Positions 44,166 through 53,872 of a stretch of DNA of 64,000 nt are shown one piece after another; the stretch's first letter is position 1, and each line of letters opens with the position of its first letter. Under the pieces are notes generated by a model, which was not told the DNA's origin, made no database searches, and saw nothing but the letters and a program-made list of their open reading frames with translations. This DNA is from Bacteroidales bacterium (GTDB taxonomy: Bacteria; Bacteroidota; Bacteroidia; Bacteroidales; GCA-2748055), in contig JAOZQY010000003.1 in assembly GCA_029931975.1 (NCBI GenBank), positions 64,497-128,496 on the forward strand, written 5' to 3'. Both the position numbers and the translations under genes were made by a program.

Positions 44166-44633
44166 CTAAGAAAAAAAGAGCTCTTCCAATACCTGATATT
44201 CAGGTCCGTGGGACCCCAGTATACTTTGGTAAAATACCAACTTCTCAAAGAGCACCTTACTTTGAAAGCGCTTTCTCATCTCATCCAGCGTGTTATAGAA
44301 CCTTGACAAATTCTGCATGCTCCTTACCCTGCCCAACGTCAGATGAGCTGTAAAAGCTTGATCTTGAATCGGAATGCCACATCCCTCCAATACCCGGTCC
44401 ACATTGCTCTTAAGCAATGAAAAAAAGCTGCTTTGTTCAAATCCGACCCAGACCACCCTGGGCTTTTTTCTCGATCCAAAACTGCCTAGCAGGCTGAATT
44501 CCTGTAAGATTTTATCCGGAATATGAACACCGGCACGCAGGGCATTCCCAATTTCCTTCACCTCAGATAACTTCATTTCACCGGTAAAACGAAGAGGTAG
44601 TCCGATAAATGTTCTAAAGTATTTACTTTCCAT
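44166..44633 (-). CDS. RNA 2',3'-cyclic phosphodiesterase-like protein, lacking first HxT motif
   Basis: This 155-residue protein of the ThpR / 2H phosphoesterase family starts at ATG 44633. The C-terminal half is normal: GSFGSRKKPRVVWVGFE and the second catalytic motif FTAHLTLGR. The N-terminus begins with the usual first strand, FRTFIGLPL. It then passes directly to RFTGEMKLSEVKEIG, so the stretch holding the first His-x-Thr catalytic motif (about 30 residues) is absent. The reading frame is intact. It is likely inactive or altered, perhaps a pseudogene from an in-frame deletion. Confidence 0.75.
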   Translation of the reverse strand: MESKYFRTFIGLPLRFTGEMKLSEVKEIGNALRAGVHIPDKILQEFSLLGSFGSRKKPRVVWVGFEQSSFFSLLKSNVDRVLEGCGIPIQDQAFTAHLTLGRVRSMQNLSRFYNTLDEMRKRFQSKVLFEKLVFYQSILGSHGPEYQVLEELFFS

Positions 44634-44702
44634 GTATATTACCGCCAGTTTTCCATAAATTGTCAGATACAAAAATATCAAATCGTCTAAAACCATGAAC
44701 CT

Positions 44703-45353
44703 ATGAAGAAATTTGCAGTTTTGCTATCGGGATGTGGTGTTTTTGATGGCGCCGAAATTCATGAGGCCACCCTGAGCCTGCTGGCCATTGTCAGGCAGGG
44801 ATGCAGCTACGAGATTTTTGCACCTGATATCAATCAGCATCACGTAATAAACCACATTACAGGTGAAGAGATGGATGAGACCAGAAATGTTCTGATAGAG
44901 TCGGCACGTATCGCACGTGGCAATATCAGGAATCTGAAACAGTTCAACCCGGCTTCATTCGACGGACTGCTGCTTCCAGGTGGATTCGGTGCTGCAAAGA
45001 ACCTCTCAACGTGGGCCTTTGAAGGCTCCGACGCCTCCGTTCTTCCTGAGGTAGAAGAGGCTATAAAAGGGATGGTTGCACTGAAAAAGCCTGTGGGCGC
45101 CCTCTGTATTTCTCCAGTCATCCTGGCCCAAGTACTTGGTAATGTTCATTTAACCATCGGTGATGATGAAAGCACCATCGATGCACTGGAATCGCTGGGT
45201 GCAAACCATGTCTATACCACCCATGGCGAAGTGGTGGTGGATCCCGACCACATGCTGGTTACTACGCCATGCTATATGCTGGATGCCAACATCGGGCAGA
45301 TTGCAGATGGTGCCAACAACATGGTGGATGCCATGATTAAGCTGATGAAATAG
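44703..45353 (+). CDS. elbB: Isoprenoid biosynthesis glyoxalase ElbB
   Basis: This is a 216-residue DJ-1/PfpI superfamily protein. It has the ElbB start (LLSGCGVFDGAEIHEATLSLLAI), PGGFGAAKNL and the nucleophile elbow Cys in VGALCISPVI. ElbB has weak glyoxalase activity on glyoxal and was named after an effect on isoprenoid production. Its physiological role is uncertain. It is divergent from the ThpR-like gene. Confidence 0.92.
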   Translation: MKKFAVLLSGCGVFDGAEIHEATLSLLAIVRQGCSYEIFAPDINQHHVINHITGEEMDETRNVLIESARIARGNIRNLKQFNPASFDGLLLPGGFGAAKNLSTWAFEGSDASVLPEVEEAIKGMVALKKPVGALCISPVILAQVLGNVHLTIGDDESTIDALESLGANHVYTTHGEVVVDPDHMLVTTPCYMLDANIGQIADGANNMVDAMIKLMK

Positions 45354-45360
45354 CCCCTTT

Positions 45361-46173
45361 TTAGTAGTGAATCTGAGTTGAGGGCATGGATTCTTCCAGC
45401 CAGGATATTTTACCAGCAGGTATCTGGTTACCGTTAATACTCAACTCCTTCAGATTTCCGGAAAGTAAAATGATTTCATCCGGCAAACTGGTCAGCTGAT
45501 TATTTGAGAGATCCAGTTTCTCCAGGTTAAGCATATTCCCAATTCCTTCAGGTAAGCTGCTACATCCATTATGGGCCAGCTTTAGAACGGACAAATTACT
45601 CAGCTCGAAAAGCTGAACAGGGAAATGATTCAATGCATTTTTCTCCAGGTTAAGCGAGACAAGCTGATCCATTCTAATTATGGCAGATGGTATTTCAGTA
45701 ATCTGGTTTTCAGAGAGATCGAGACGTGCCAGCAAAGGCAACAGAAGTATTTGTTCCGGAAATACGGTCAGCTTGTTCCCCCTGCAATAAAATCCCTGAA
45801 GATAGTGAAGCGTGGATAGTTCTTCGGGCAGGTCTGCCAGGTCATTGTAGGATAAATCCAGTGTGGCCAGGTAGATGAAGTCCGCTATCCGGGGAGACAA
45901 ATTTCCCATTTTTCTCCCGTGGAAGGATAGTTTGAGCACATTTTCAATCCCTTCTGCTTCAGCGGTTTGCATATCCTCATATCTTTTCGACCTGTACAGT
46001 TCAATCATCTCAGGAACCCTGGCACTATCCACAGAAGGCTTTTCCGCTTCCAGAATAGCCCGGGAAGACTTCGAATCATTGGTACCCGAAATCGAACACG
46101 AGTAGGCAAAGATGACTAGCAATGACATCAAAATGGGAATCACTTGTACATTATATCTAATTCTAATTTTCAT
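45361..46173 (-). CDS. Leucine-rich repeat lipoprotein
   Basis: This 270-residue lipoprotein has a signal peptide with lipobox YSC26. From about residue 80 there are seven or eight leucine-rich repeats with the bacterial LxxLxLxxNxLxxLP pattern (LDLSYNDLADLPEEL, LDLSENQITEIPSAI, LNLEKNALNHFPVQL, LKLAHNGCSSLPEGI, LDLSNNQLTSLPDEI). It is likely a protein-binding envelope protein. The partner is unknown. Confidence 0.88.
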   Translation of the reverse strand: MKIRIRYNVQVIPILMSLLVIFAYSCSISGTNDSKSSRAILEAEKPSVDSARVPEMIELYRSKRYEDMQTAEAEGIENVLKLSFHGRKMGNLSPRIADFIYLATLDLSYNDLADLPEELSTLHYLQGFYCRGNKLTVFPEQILLLPLLARLDLSENQITEIPSAIIRMDQLVSLNLEKNALNHFPVQLFELSNLSVLKLAHNGCSSLPEGIGNMLNLEKLDLSNNQLTSLPDEIILLSGNLKELSINGNQIPAGKISWLEESMPSTQIHY

Positions 46174-46287
46174 TTTCTAATTTTGATGCATGAATTGAGC
46201 TCCATTACCATACTGGATAATCAATCAGGGTACGGTTTTTGAGCTATACAAAAATAGCCATTTATTAAGAACTAAGGAGCTTGAAAA

Positions 46288-46890
46288 TTGAAAGAATCGC
46301 TGAAATACATTGTGTGTATTGCATTGTTCTTCTGGACAGGTCAAATCCTTTCAGCTCAGGAAAAGGAGCAGGATAGCAAACTCCTCACCAGGGGGATTAT
46401 TCTGGAGGAAGATACTCTTGCCCTCATAGAATTACCGGGAGTAAGTATCTATGAGAAAATAGACTTTGATTACCTTTATCTGAAGCGAAGATACCGCAGG
46501 CTGATCAGGAATGTAAAAAAAGCATACCCTTATGCAAAAATTGCCGGGGTCAGGCTAAGAGAACTTGATAATCACCTGGCCACTCTTGGTGATGAGGAGG
46601 AAATACAGGCTTTCATCGATGAGGCAGAGAAAGAGATCATGCAACAATTTGAGAAAGAGGTGAAACGCCTGACGGTAACCCAGGGGGTTATCCTGGTCAA
46701 ACTAATCGACAGGGAGACGGGCAGAACTTCCTACCAGGTAATTAAAGAACTGAAAGGCAGACTGACTGCTTTTTTCTGGCAGGGAATCGCACGAATTTTC
46801 GGAAACAATCTTAAAACCGAATATGATCCCGGGGGAAGCGACCGGATTATTGAAGATATAGTCCTGGGCATTGAAGCTGGCTTCATATAA
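46288..46890 (+). CDS. DUF4294 protein, exported
   Basis: This is a 200-residue exported protein. The TTG start at 46288 is supported by an AAGGAG sequence at 46274-46279 and by the signal sequence (hydrophobic to about residue 24). The mature part is strongly charged and helical (YLYLKRRYRRLIRNVKKAYPYAKIAGVRLRELDNHL), then LTVTQGVILVKLIDRETGRTSYQVIKELKGRLTAFFWQGIARIFG. This is the DUF4294 pattern, a Bacteroidota-specific family of unknown function. Confidence 0.8.
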   Translation: MKESLKYIVCIALFFWTGQILSAQEKEQDSKLLTRGIILEEDTLALIELPGVSIYEKIDFDYLYLKRRYRRLIRNVKKAYPYAKIAGVRLRELDNHLATLGDEEEIQAFIDEAEKEIMQQFEKEVKRLTVTQGVILVKLIDRETGRTSYQVIKELKGRLTAFFWQGIARIFGNNLKTEYDPGGSDRIIEDIVLGIEAGFI

Positions 46891-46897
46891 TTGTAAG

Positions 46898-48565
46898 CTA
46901 TTGCATCAGTAGTTTCCCACCTGCAACAGTTGCTCCGTGTTCGTTGGTCATGCGATAGATATACATACCAGACTCAAGCTTACTTCTCTCAAACTGGAAG
47001 CTGCTGTCATAGATATTATTGATTACTCTGACAGCTTTACCGGTCATATCATAGATAGCAAAGCTGTGTACCATATCGTCTGTATTATCAAATTCAATGG
47101 TAGCAACATCCATCATTGGATTCGGATAAATCTTCACCTGCTTCATATCATTTGAAGCCTGCTGCCTGATACCGGTTGTAGTATTGGCTTTAGCCTGCAC
47201 ATCACCCAGAGAAAGGCTCCATCCGCTGGCCCAGTTTTGCTTGGGTTCAAATGCTCCTTTATAAGGAACTGCTTCAAACCAGGCATCCATACCAGTAAAA
47301 TCAGCACCCCATACATCTCCACTGGCTGTTGGATTGGCAGCATCGACACCTGCATCAGCCACTTCGTTTCCAGCTGTAGCAAAGTAGCTGGCAAAAGCTG
47401 TTACGGCAGCAGGATCAACTGTAAACAGGTTGTTCTTATCATCATCCTGCTCAGAAACAACTTTTAAGATACCTGAACCTGTTCCATCAGAAACATTCTG
47501 GAAGATGCTATTTTCGATCTTCAGGATTTCTTCATCAGCCCACTGGCTGTAGGAACAAAGTCCGGTCGGATCACCTGCAGTGGCTCCTCCTGTGTTGTCG
47601 CGCCATTCAATATCAATCCCTTTGGCCTGCTCAGCAAAGATTGAATTCACATAGTGTCCTCCGGCATTGTCACGGAACGTTATGACGCGTTTGCCATCTG
47701 CTGCTCCCCGGCCCACATAAGTCACGTTAGAGAAGAAGGGCTCAGCAAAAGGTTCTCCAAGCTCATTGGAACTTGGTCCACCATCATGCTCACCCAGACG
47801 ATCACCAGCATCAGCACTTTGGATGGCTGCCATGAACTGGTTCATGCCGGAGAAGCCCTCATCAAAGTCAAAGGAGTCATCGCCAACCCAGGCAACCAGG
47901 ATGTGGTCACATTTGGGAGCTCCGCCAAACCATTCAATACCATCATCGGCATTGGCAACAACTTCAATATAGGAAAAAGTGGAAGCAGATCCGACTGCAC
48001 CCAGAGTGAGTCCGTTGATCTCGTTCCCTTCACCAATATTAGTTCCGCCATGACGAATGGAAACATATTTCATCATACCGGAATTGTCATCTTCTACAGT
48101 GGTAGCTGCTCCGTACAAACCACGGGTTTCAGAAGTAGGAATCCCTTCAATGGCTTTCTCGGCGGTACTGTTGTTGGTGGCCCCTTTACCGAGCACAATC
48201 ACACCACCCCACAAACCGGTAGCCGCGTCGGCAACAGAACCATTCAGATCATCTGCCTCAGCAGTGAAAATAATGGGATTATCAGAAGTTCCATTGGCGA
48301 TTATTTTACCACCCCGTGCAACAACCAGAGCAGAAGCAAGCTCTTCCTGTCCCGGCTTCCCTTTAATTATAGTCCCAGCTTCAATAGTCAGTGTTTGTCC
48401 GTCATTAACAAAAACGAAACCATCCAGGATGTACACATTGTCACTGGTCCAGCTCACCTCATTACCTGCTGCCAACATATGAGCATCAGTGATGGTAACA
48501 TCAGCAGCTGCAAGGGTCATAGCCCAGGCAATTAATACTGCAAATAGCGTCGAAATTCTTTTCAT
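46898..48565 (-). CDS. Secreted beta-helix-like protein with type IX sorting domain
   Basis: This 555-residue exported protein has a signal peptide ending near LAAA. The bulk has repeated beta-rich turns (LTIEAGTIIKGKPGQEELASALVVARGGKIIANGTSDNPIIFT), resembling a parallel beta-helix. The last 75 residues form a type A C-terminal sorting domain (KIYPNPMMDVATIEF ... LESGMYIYRMTNEHGATVAGGKLLMQ) for export through the type IX system. It is 50 bases after the TonB receptor gene. The pair probably binds and imports a nutrient; the ligand is unknown. Confidence 0.85.
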   Translation of the reverse strand: MKRISTLFAVLIAWAMTLAAADVTITDAHMLAAGNEVSWTSDNVYILDGFVFVNDGQTLTIEAGTIIKGKPGQEELASALVVARGGKIIANGTSDNPIIFTAEADDLNGSVADAATGLWGGVIVLGKGATNNSTAEKAIEGIPTSETRGLYGAATTVEDDNSGMMKYVSIRHGGTNIGEGNEINGLTLGAVGSASTFSYIEVVANADDGIEWFGGAPKCDHILVAWVGDDSFDFDEGFSGMNQFMAAIQSADAGDRLGEHDGGPSSNELGEPFAEPFFSNVTYVGRGAADGKRVITFRDNAGGHYVNSIFAEQAKGIDIEWRDNTGGATAGDPTGLCSYSQWADEEILKIENSIFQNVSDGTGSGILKVVSEQDDDKNNLFTVDPAAVTAFASYFATAGNEVADAGVDAANPTASGDVWGADFTGMDAWFEAVPYKGAFEPKQNWASGWSLSLGDVQAKANTTTGIRQQASNDMKQVKIYPNPMMDVATIEFDNTDDMVHSFAIYDMTGKAVRVINNIYDSSFQFERSKLESGMYIYRMTNEHGATVAGGKLLMQ

Positions 48566-48615
48566 TTTATTTTGTTTTAAGTATTTAAATAAGGCTGCAA
48601 TTTTCGGAGGTCATA

Positions 48616-51528
48616 TTAATTCAGCAGATAGCTCAGGGTAATGGAGAAAGTTCTACCCATCTTGAACTTCCTGAAATACCCGCTTGAAGAAGCAAAAGAG
48701 TAAGTCTGTTCGAAATATGGGTTCAGGAGATTATCGGCCGAAAATTTTACGTCGATGCCGTTTTTAAACTGTTTACAGATATTGAAGTCAAGCATGGGAA
48801 ATGGCTGTTCATATACATCTGGTGTTGCGGCCTTATTTACAAGAACCAGCTTCTCTCCGGAAACATTGTATCCCAGGTTCACATCCCATCCTCTTTCAAA
48901 ACTATGATAATTCAGATAGGTATTAATCACATAAGGCGACTGACCAAACATGGGTCTGGTTTCAGACCAGTCAGGATCCACCAGTCTTGCCGAGGCAAGC
49001 CTGGTGGAATCCTCATTAACAAGCGACTTAACCAGGGTCACATTAGCACCAAAGGAGAAATTCCTGAGGGCCTGCACAAAATCAAGTCTCTTGCGCAGTT
49101 CAAATTCAAGTCCGTAAAGGTTCGAATTATCGATGTTTTCATAATGAATCTCCGGATTGGCAGCCTGTTCCTTGTCCCTGAGTTCAATTGGATTTTCAAA
49201 ATGCTTATAAAACGCACTGAAAGATAGAATCTCACCAGGGCGGACAAACCATTCCCACCTCAGGTCCACATTGTCAACACTGGTTTTTTCCAGATCCGGA
49301 TTACCGATTTTTCTCAAACCCGCTTTGTGATCATAGGAAGCGTAGGGAGCAAGTTCCCTGAAGACAGGCCTGGCTACAGTCTTGTTATATCCGAGCCTGA
49401 CATTCATATCTCCTGTAACACCGTAAACCAGGTTTACTGAAGGAAGAATATCCCCTTCATTGAACCCACCCTTATCATAATCATCCACTTTGGTAGGATA
49501 TTCAATCGTATCAACCTTGTTCTCAACGAAAATATCTGAATGCTCGTATCGTGCACCTGCCATAATTCTCAACTTCTCGGTCACAGAAAGATCCATCATC
49601 GCGTAAGCTGCAGCTACAGTTTCTGTTCCCTTATAACTATTCTTTTCATCGGTAAGTAGTGAGTTTTCATAATATACTATCTGCCAGTTGTCAGGCCAGA
49701 TCATATTTTCGTCCTGCAGGAAATCTGCTGCGGTACCATCAAAATCAATGGCCCCCTGACGCTTTACGGTAAACATATTCTGTTTTGAATCACGTATCTT
49801 ATCAATGTACGAGCCTCCGAATTTTATCTTCCCGTTCCGCTCACCCATTTTAAAGGGCTGCGTATAATTCAGTTTCAGATCCAGATTGGTTTCATACATT
49901 TCCCGGTAGAATCTGGCTGGTAAGTTGTTCAGCCTGACCTCATGTTTGATATACTCCCCTGCGGTTTCATCAGCATCATAATCCATAAAGAAAAACCGCA
50001 GGTCAGGTTCATCCTGTGAGGAACAGGTATAGGATGCCAGCCAGTCAATGGTCGCATTTCCAACCCCTGGCATCACATGCTTACCCCTTCCCTGCACAGC
50101 AGTGATGGAGCGCTCCAGCCAAGCTAACTTTTGTTCAATAATGTCTTCGGCATCAGGATCGGCAGCTACCCCAATATTGTACCTGGAACTCTTCACTCCG
50201 CTCTGAATCCTCATCAAGGTCATACCAATTTTTTGGTTATTATTTAACTTGTAGGATATATTGGCCAGTCCCGACCAGACCACATTCTCAGTACCAAGAT
50301 TATCCTCAACTAACCTTTTTGCTGCCGGAAGATCGGGTGTGGTTACCGTATATTTCTCATCTCTTCCACCAGTGTACATGTCATACTCTCTGGAATAGTT
50401 GGCTGAAAAGTTAAAGCCCAGGTCCCGACCGAAGAGTGAAACCCGGTTGCCAATTGAAGAAGAGTAGGACTGATCAAGAAATGAGCTGCTATATGTATAG
50501 TCCATTAATTTATTGAAACCCCTGCTGATCTCCCCTAGTTTCTCATCTTCACTCGTATATATAAAAGGCAGCTGACCATTTTCAGTGAGATTCATAACCT
50601 GGTGAGGAATAGCTCTGGTTCCGTCATCAATACCCAGATAATCTGTTGATCCACCATCATAGGACAGGAAATCGTCCCGTAGATTCGACTGTGAATTATA
50701 GCCCAGTCCGGCCGAAAATTGAAGGGTAAATTGCTCAGGGAAATCCTTTGTAACAATATTCACCAATCCACCGGTGGCATTCCCGGGAAGATCCGGGGAA
50801 AAAGTCTTGAATAGCATCAAATTTTCAATCACACTGGAGGGAAAAAGGTCCATCTGAACCGTATTCTTTTCAGGATCAAGACCAGGAATCTGTGCCCCGT
50901 TTAAAGTGGTGGTGCTGTAACGGTCACTCAAACCACGCACATATACATATTTTCCACCTTCCACGGAAACCCCGGTCACCCGCTTCAGAGCTGTAGCCGC
51001 ATTACTATCACCCATCCTGGAAATTTGCTGTGATGAAATTCCATCAAGTATGGAAGGCATTTTCTTTTTCATCACCAGTACCGCTGCTTCGGTCTGTTCC
51101 CGTTTCCTTGCGGTTATTATCACTTCCTGAAGGGACTGGGAGGATAGATTTAGGTTGGCATTCAGTATCACCACTGCACCCGGCTGCACATTAACGGTCT
51201 CAAAAACCTGTGTCTCATAGGAAACATAGGAGGCAGTCACACTTACACTTCCCGAAGCTACATCTTTGAGTGTAAAATCACCATCAAAATCAGTGATGGT
51301 TCCGGTAGTGGTTCCGGTAAGAAACACATTGGCCCCTATGAGGCCTTCCCCGGTGGTGGCATCCAGAATTTTGCCACGAATGGTTCCTGTTGCACTTAAA
51401 GGGGCTTCAACTCCATCGGGTGGATTATCTGATCCACCGTAAGCCATCAGGTTTGTTTGAAGTGTAGGCTGAGCAATCAGGCCTGCCATACAAACGAATA
51501 TCATTACAATTGTTGTTACTTGTCTCAT
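48616..51528 (-). CDS. TonB-dependent outer-membrane receptor
   Basis: This is a 970-residue receptor. After the signal peptide there is a carboxypeptidase-regulatory-like domain at about 48-135 (GTIRGKILDATTGEGLIGANVFLTG). The plug follows at about 145-260 (ISSQQISRMGDSNAATALKRVTGVSV, YVRGLSDRYSTTTLNGAQIPG, PDLPGNATGGLVNIVTKDFP), then a long barrel. It lacks an STN domain, so it is unlikely to signal through FecR. It is not a SusC with a SusD partner; the downstream gene is the sorting-domain protein instead. The substrate is unknown. Confidence 0.92.
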   Translation of the reverse strand: MRQVTTIVMIFVCMAGLIAQPTLQTNLMAYGGSDNPPDGVEAPLSATGTIRGKILDATTGEGLIGANVFLTGTTTGTITDFDGDFTLKDVASGSVSVTASYVSYETQVFETVNVQPGAVVILNANLNLSSQSLQEVIITARKREQTEAAVLVMKKKMPSILDGISSQQISRMGDSNAATALKRVTGVSVEGGKYVYVRGLSDRYSTTTLNGAQIPGLDPEKNTVQMDLFPSSVIENLMLFKTFSPDLPGNATGGLVNIVTKDFPEQFTLQFSAGLGYNSQSNLRDDFLSYDGGSTDYLGIDDGTRAIPHQVMNLTENGQLPFIYTSEDEKLGEISRGFNKLMDYTYSSSFLDQSYSSSIGNRVSLFGRDLGFNFSANYSREYDMYTGGRDEKYTVTTPDLPAAKRLVEDNLGTENVVWSGLANISYKLNNNQKIGMTLMRIQSGVKSSRYNIGVAADPDAEDIIEQKLAWLERSITAVQGRGKHVMPGVGNATIDWLASYTCSSQDEPDLRFFFMDYDADETAGEYIKHEVRLNNLPARFYREMYETNLDLKLNYTQPFKMGERNGKIKFGGSYIDKIRDSKQNMFTVKRQGAIDFDGTAADFLQDENMIWPDNWQIVYYENSLLTDEKNSYKGTETVAAAYAMMDLSVTEKLRIMAGARYEHSDIFVENKVDTIEYPTKVDDYDKGGFNEGDILPSVNLVYGVTGDMNVRLGYNKTVARPVFRELAPYASYDHKAGLRKIGNPDLEKTSVDNVDLRWEWFVRPGEILSFSAFYKHFENPIELRDKEQAANPEIHYENIDNSNLYGLEFELRKRLDFVQALRNFSFGANVTLVKSLVNEDSTRLASARLVDPDWSETRPMFGQSPYVINTYLNYHSFERGWDVNLGYNVSGEKLVLVNKAATPDVYEQPFPMLDFNICKQFKNGIDVKFSADNLLNPYFEQTYSFASSSGYFRKFKMGRTFSITLSYLLN

Positions 51529-51876
51529 TAAAGCTTTGTTTTAAATAGATCTGTCTTTCTCTACCGTAAAGTAAGAGGCCCTGTGTAACATAAACGTATC
51601 GCCAATTTTATATAAATGTTAATTCTGTGGGCCCTGTTAACCTTTCTTTAAACTGCTTTCTTCACCCTCATCTTTTCATTAAGAAACCTTTATAATTTTG
51701 ATTTATTGACACTTATAGCATAAGGACAGCCAAAATACCCTGCTGATACCTCCGACTTCTCATCAGATGAGGATGCCGGTTCATAATACTGACTTAACAT
51801 TGGGACAACATAAAATTCATTTGAACATTCCCTCCCCGGAATTGTTTTCTATTGCTGAATAATTATATGATTGAAG
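51529..51876. other. Intergenic region between TonB receptor and CDGSH genes
   Basis: No gene is seen in these 348 bases. A TACGTTTA on the minus strand (51591-51598) resembles a -7 box for the TonB receptor, without a clear -33 TTG. CTCATC-A-GATGAG at 51759-51771 is a short palindrome. The rest is AT-rich and carries promoters for the two divergent operons that I cannot place exactly. Confidence 0.4.
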
Positions 51877-52380
51877 ATGGCAGATCCCCGGAACAGACAG
51901 TATACCAATGGAGACATTACCGTATTCTGGATACCCTCAAAATGTATCCATGCCACGACTTGTTTCAGGGAGTTGATTGAAGTTTTCAATCCCGGTAGAA
52001 GACCCTGGGTAAATATGGATGGCGCGCCAAGCCGCCGAATTATGGAGGTAGTAAATAAATGTCCCACCCACGCCCTTGTATGGAAGGATAACAAAGATCT
52101 TACAAAGGAGGAACTAAAGGCCCAGAGGAATGTGCTTCCCACGGAAGAAAATCCAGGGAACCTGAGTTCCCCGAATGAATCAACCAGTATTCGTATAATG
52201 AGAGACGGACCCATTGTTGTGGAAGGCGCCTTCACTATTATCGGGACCAATAATGAAAAATTAAGACCCACCACCCTGAGCTCATTCTGCCGCTGTGGAT
52301 CATCCCGGAATATGCCTTACTGCGATGGGACTCACCGAAAAATTGATTTCAGAGACCAAAACCCTGTAAATGGAGAGTGA
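51877..52380 (+). CDS. Fer4_19 plus CDGSH iron-sulfur protein
   Basis: This 167-residue cytoplasmic iron-sulfur protein starts at ATG 51877; the TTG 6 bases earlier is less likely. The N-terminal 70 residues (WIPSKCIHATTCFRELIEVFNPGRRPWVN ... VNKCPTHALVW) match the small mono-cluster domain found with CDGSH proteins. The C-terminal CDGSH finger is CRCGSSRNMPYCDGTH, with three Cys and one His for a 2Fe-2S cluster. It probably acts in electron transfer or cluster sensing. Its stop overlaps the start of the next gene by 11 bases. Confidence 0.88.
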   Translation: MADPRNRQYTNGDITVFWIPSKCIHATTCFRELIEVFNPGRRPWVNMDGAPSRRIMEVVNKCPTHALVWKDNKDLTKEELKAQRNVLPTEENPGNLSSPNESTSIRIMRDGPIVVEGAFTIIGTNNEKLRPTTLSSFCRCGSSRNMPYCDGTHRKIDFRDQNPVNGE

Positions 52381-52561
52381 AAAGACCCAGTTTCAGGTGA
52401 TAGAGGGAGGCCCCCTAAAAGTAAGCGGTCCATTCAAGATTTCGGGTCCCGATGGAGCTATTATTTCGAGAGAGGGACCGGTATACCTGTGCCGTTGTGG
52501 ACACTCTACAGATAAACCCTTTTGTGACGGATCACACAAGCGAAACGTTTTTTCGGAATAA
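52370..52561 (+). CDS. Small CDGSH iron-sulfur protein
   Basis: This 63-residue single CDGSH domain has CRCGHSTDKPFCDGSH near 41-56, the ligands of a 2Fe-2S cluster. The N-terminal strand GGPLKVSGPFKISGPDG matches the corresponding strand of the upstream protein, so the two are paralogous halves. It is translationally coupled to the upstream gene and probably forms a homodimer or a mixed complex with it. Confidence 0.88.
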   Translation: MESEKTQFQVIEGGPLKVSGPFKISGPDGAIISREGPVYLCRCGHSTDKPFCDGSHKRNVFSE

Positions 52562-52579
52562 ATCATCTTCTAATTCTAT

Positions 52580-52587
52580 TACCTTTG
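52580..52587 (+). promoter_or_regulatory. -7 promoter box immediately before arcA
   Basis: TACCTTTG is an exact -7 match ending 4 bases before the arcA ATG. Transcription from it would start at or next to the start codon, so the message would be leaderless or nearly so. The distance between -7 box and start codon is read directly; leaderless translation is inferred. Confidence 0.5.
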
Positions 52588-52591
52588 TGGC

Positions 52592-53836
52592 ATGTCGGCC
52601 ATCCAGCTATACAATGAAACAGGAAACCTCGAAGGAGTCATTCTTCATCCTCCCGGTCCGGAAGTTGAGAATATGACTCCGAAAAATGCGGAGCGTGCCC
52701 TCTACAGCGACATTCTAAATCTTGCAGTAGCACGACGTGAGTACAACCAGCTGGAATGTTTACTCCAGCAACTGGCCCCCACCTTCAGGGTCATGGACCT
52801 GTTGAAGGATATTCTGCGATCAAGCGAGATACGTGAAAAAATCGTCAAAAAAGCATGCTACCAGGAGGGCCAGCCCAGACTGATCGACCGACTCCTGGGC
52901 CTGAATGAATCCATGCTTGCAAAACAGCTTGTACAGGGAGTTCCCATCGAGCGAAATACACTTACCGCTTACCTCAGCAATGAACATTATTCTCTCAGGC
53001 CCCTGCATAACTTTTTCTTCACCAGAGATGCTTCTGTAGCCTTAAGCGACAGGGTACTGATCTCCAGGATGGCAAACCGGGTCAGGGACCGGGAAGCACT
53101 TATTATGCAGGCCATCTTTGATTACCATCCCCAGTTCAGGGTACAGACCATTCAACCCGACGAGGGTATTTCAAACAGGGATAACATTTCCTTTGAAGGA
53201 GGAGACCTGCTGGTTGCTGCCGAAAATATTACCTTGGTGGGACTGGGAACGCGAACCACCTCACGTGGTATCGATTTCCTGATAAAAATGGCCGCTGGCA
53301 GGAAAAAGAAACATCACCTTCTGATCCAGGAACTACCCCCATCACCAGAATCATTCATTCACCTCGATATGACCTTTACGCTGCTGGACAATGATTCATG
53401 CATGGTCTATGAGCCACTGATTCTTAAATCCAATAAATACCAGACCATACAAATTGATCTGGATAATGGAAAGGTTGTCTCCATCCGCAATGTGGAAAAC
53501 CTGGTCAGTGCACTAAAGGATCTGGGCATGGATCTGAAGCCCTCCTATTGTGGCGGACAAAAGGACACTGTGACCCAGGAGAGAGAACAATGGCACAGCG
53601 GGGCCAACTTTCTTGCCATAGGTCCCGGTAAAATCATTGGATATAACAGGAATGTACATACCCTTGAAAACCTGAATCAATCTGGATATGAGGTTATCCC
53701 GGCAAAGGACGTACTAAATGGGATAACAGATCTTAACAAGATAGAGAAATATGTGCTGACTGTCGATGGGGCAGAACTATCACGGGGCGGAGGCGGTGTA
53801 AGATGTATGACCATGCCCTTTAAGAGAACAAGATAG
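52592..53836 (+). CDS. arcA: Arginine deiminase
   Basis: This enzyme hydrolyses arginine to citrulline and ammonia. The 414 residues match the family length. Typical segments are the N-terminal IQLYNETGNLEGVILHPPGPE, NFFFTRDASVAL, FEGGDLLV, and the catalytic Cys405 in RGGGGVRCMTMPF. No ornithine carbamoyltransferase or carbamate kinase gene adjoins it, so it is not in a complete arginine deiminase operon. It may serve nitrogen release or acid resistance instead of ATP formation. Confidence 0.92.
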   Translation: MSAIQLYNETGNLEGVILHPPGPEVENMTPKNAERALYSDILNLAVARREYNQLECLLQQLAPTFRVMDLLKDILRSSEIREKIVKKACYQEGQPRLIDRLLGLNESMLAKQLVQGVPIERNTLTAYLSNEHYSLRPLHNFFFTRDASVALSDRVLISRMANRVRDREALIMQAIFDYHPQFRVQTIQPDEGISNRDNISFEGGDLLVAAENITLVGLGTRTTSRGIDFLIKMAAGRKKKHHLLIQELPPSPESFIHLDMTFTLLDNDSCMVYEPLILKSNKYQTIQIDLDNGKVVSIRNVENLVSALKDLGMDLKPSYCGGQKDTVTQEREQWHSGANFLAIGPGKIIGYNRNVHTLENLNQSGYEVIPAKDVLNGITDLNKIEKYVLTVDGAELSRGGGGVRCMTMPFKRTR

Positions 53837-53872
53837 AATTTGTTACTTTTAGACTGATAATACAGAACAAAG

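Noticed and set aside
47654..48535. 293-residue plus-strand open frame
   Set aside because: It is antisense to the sorting-domain protein gene, has low-complexity Ser/Gly composition and no recognisable motif.
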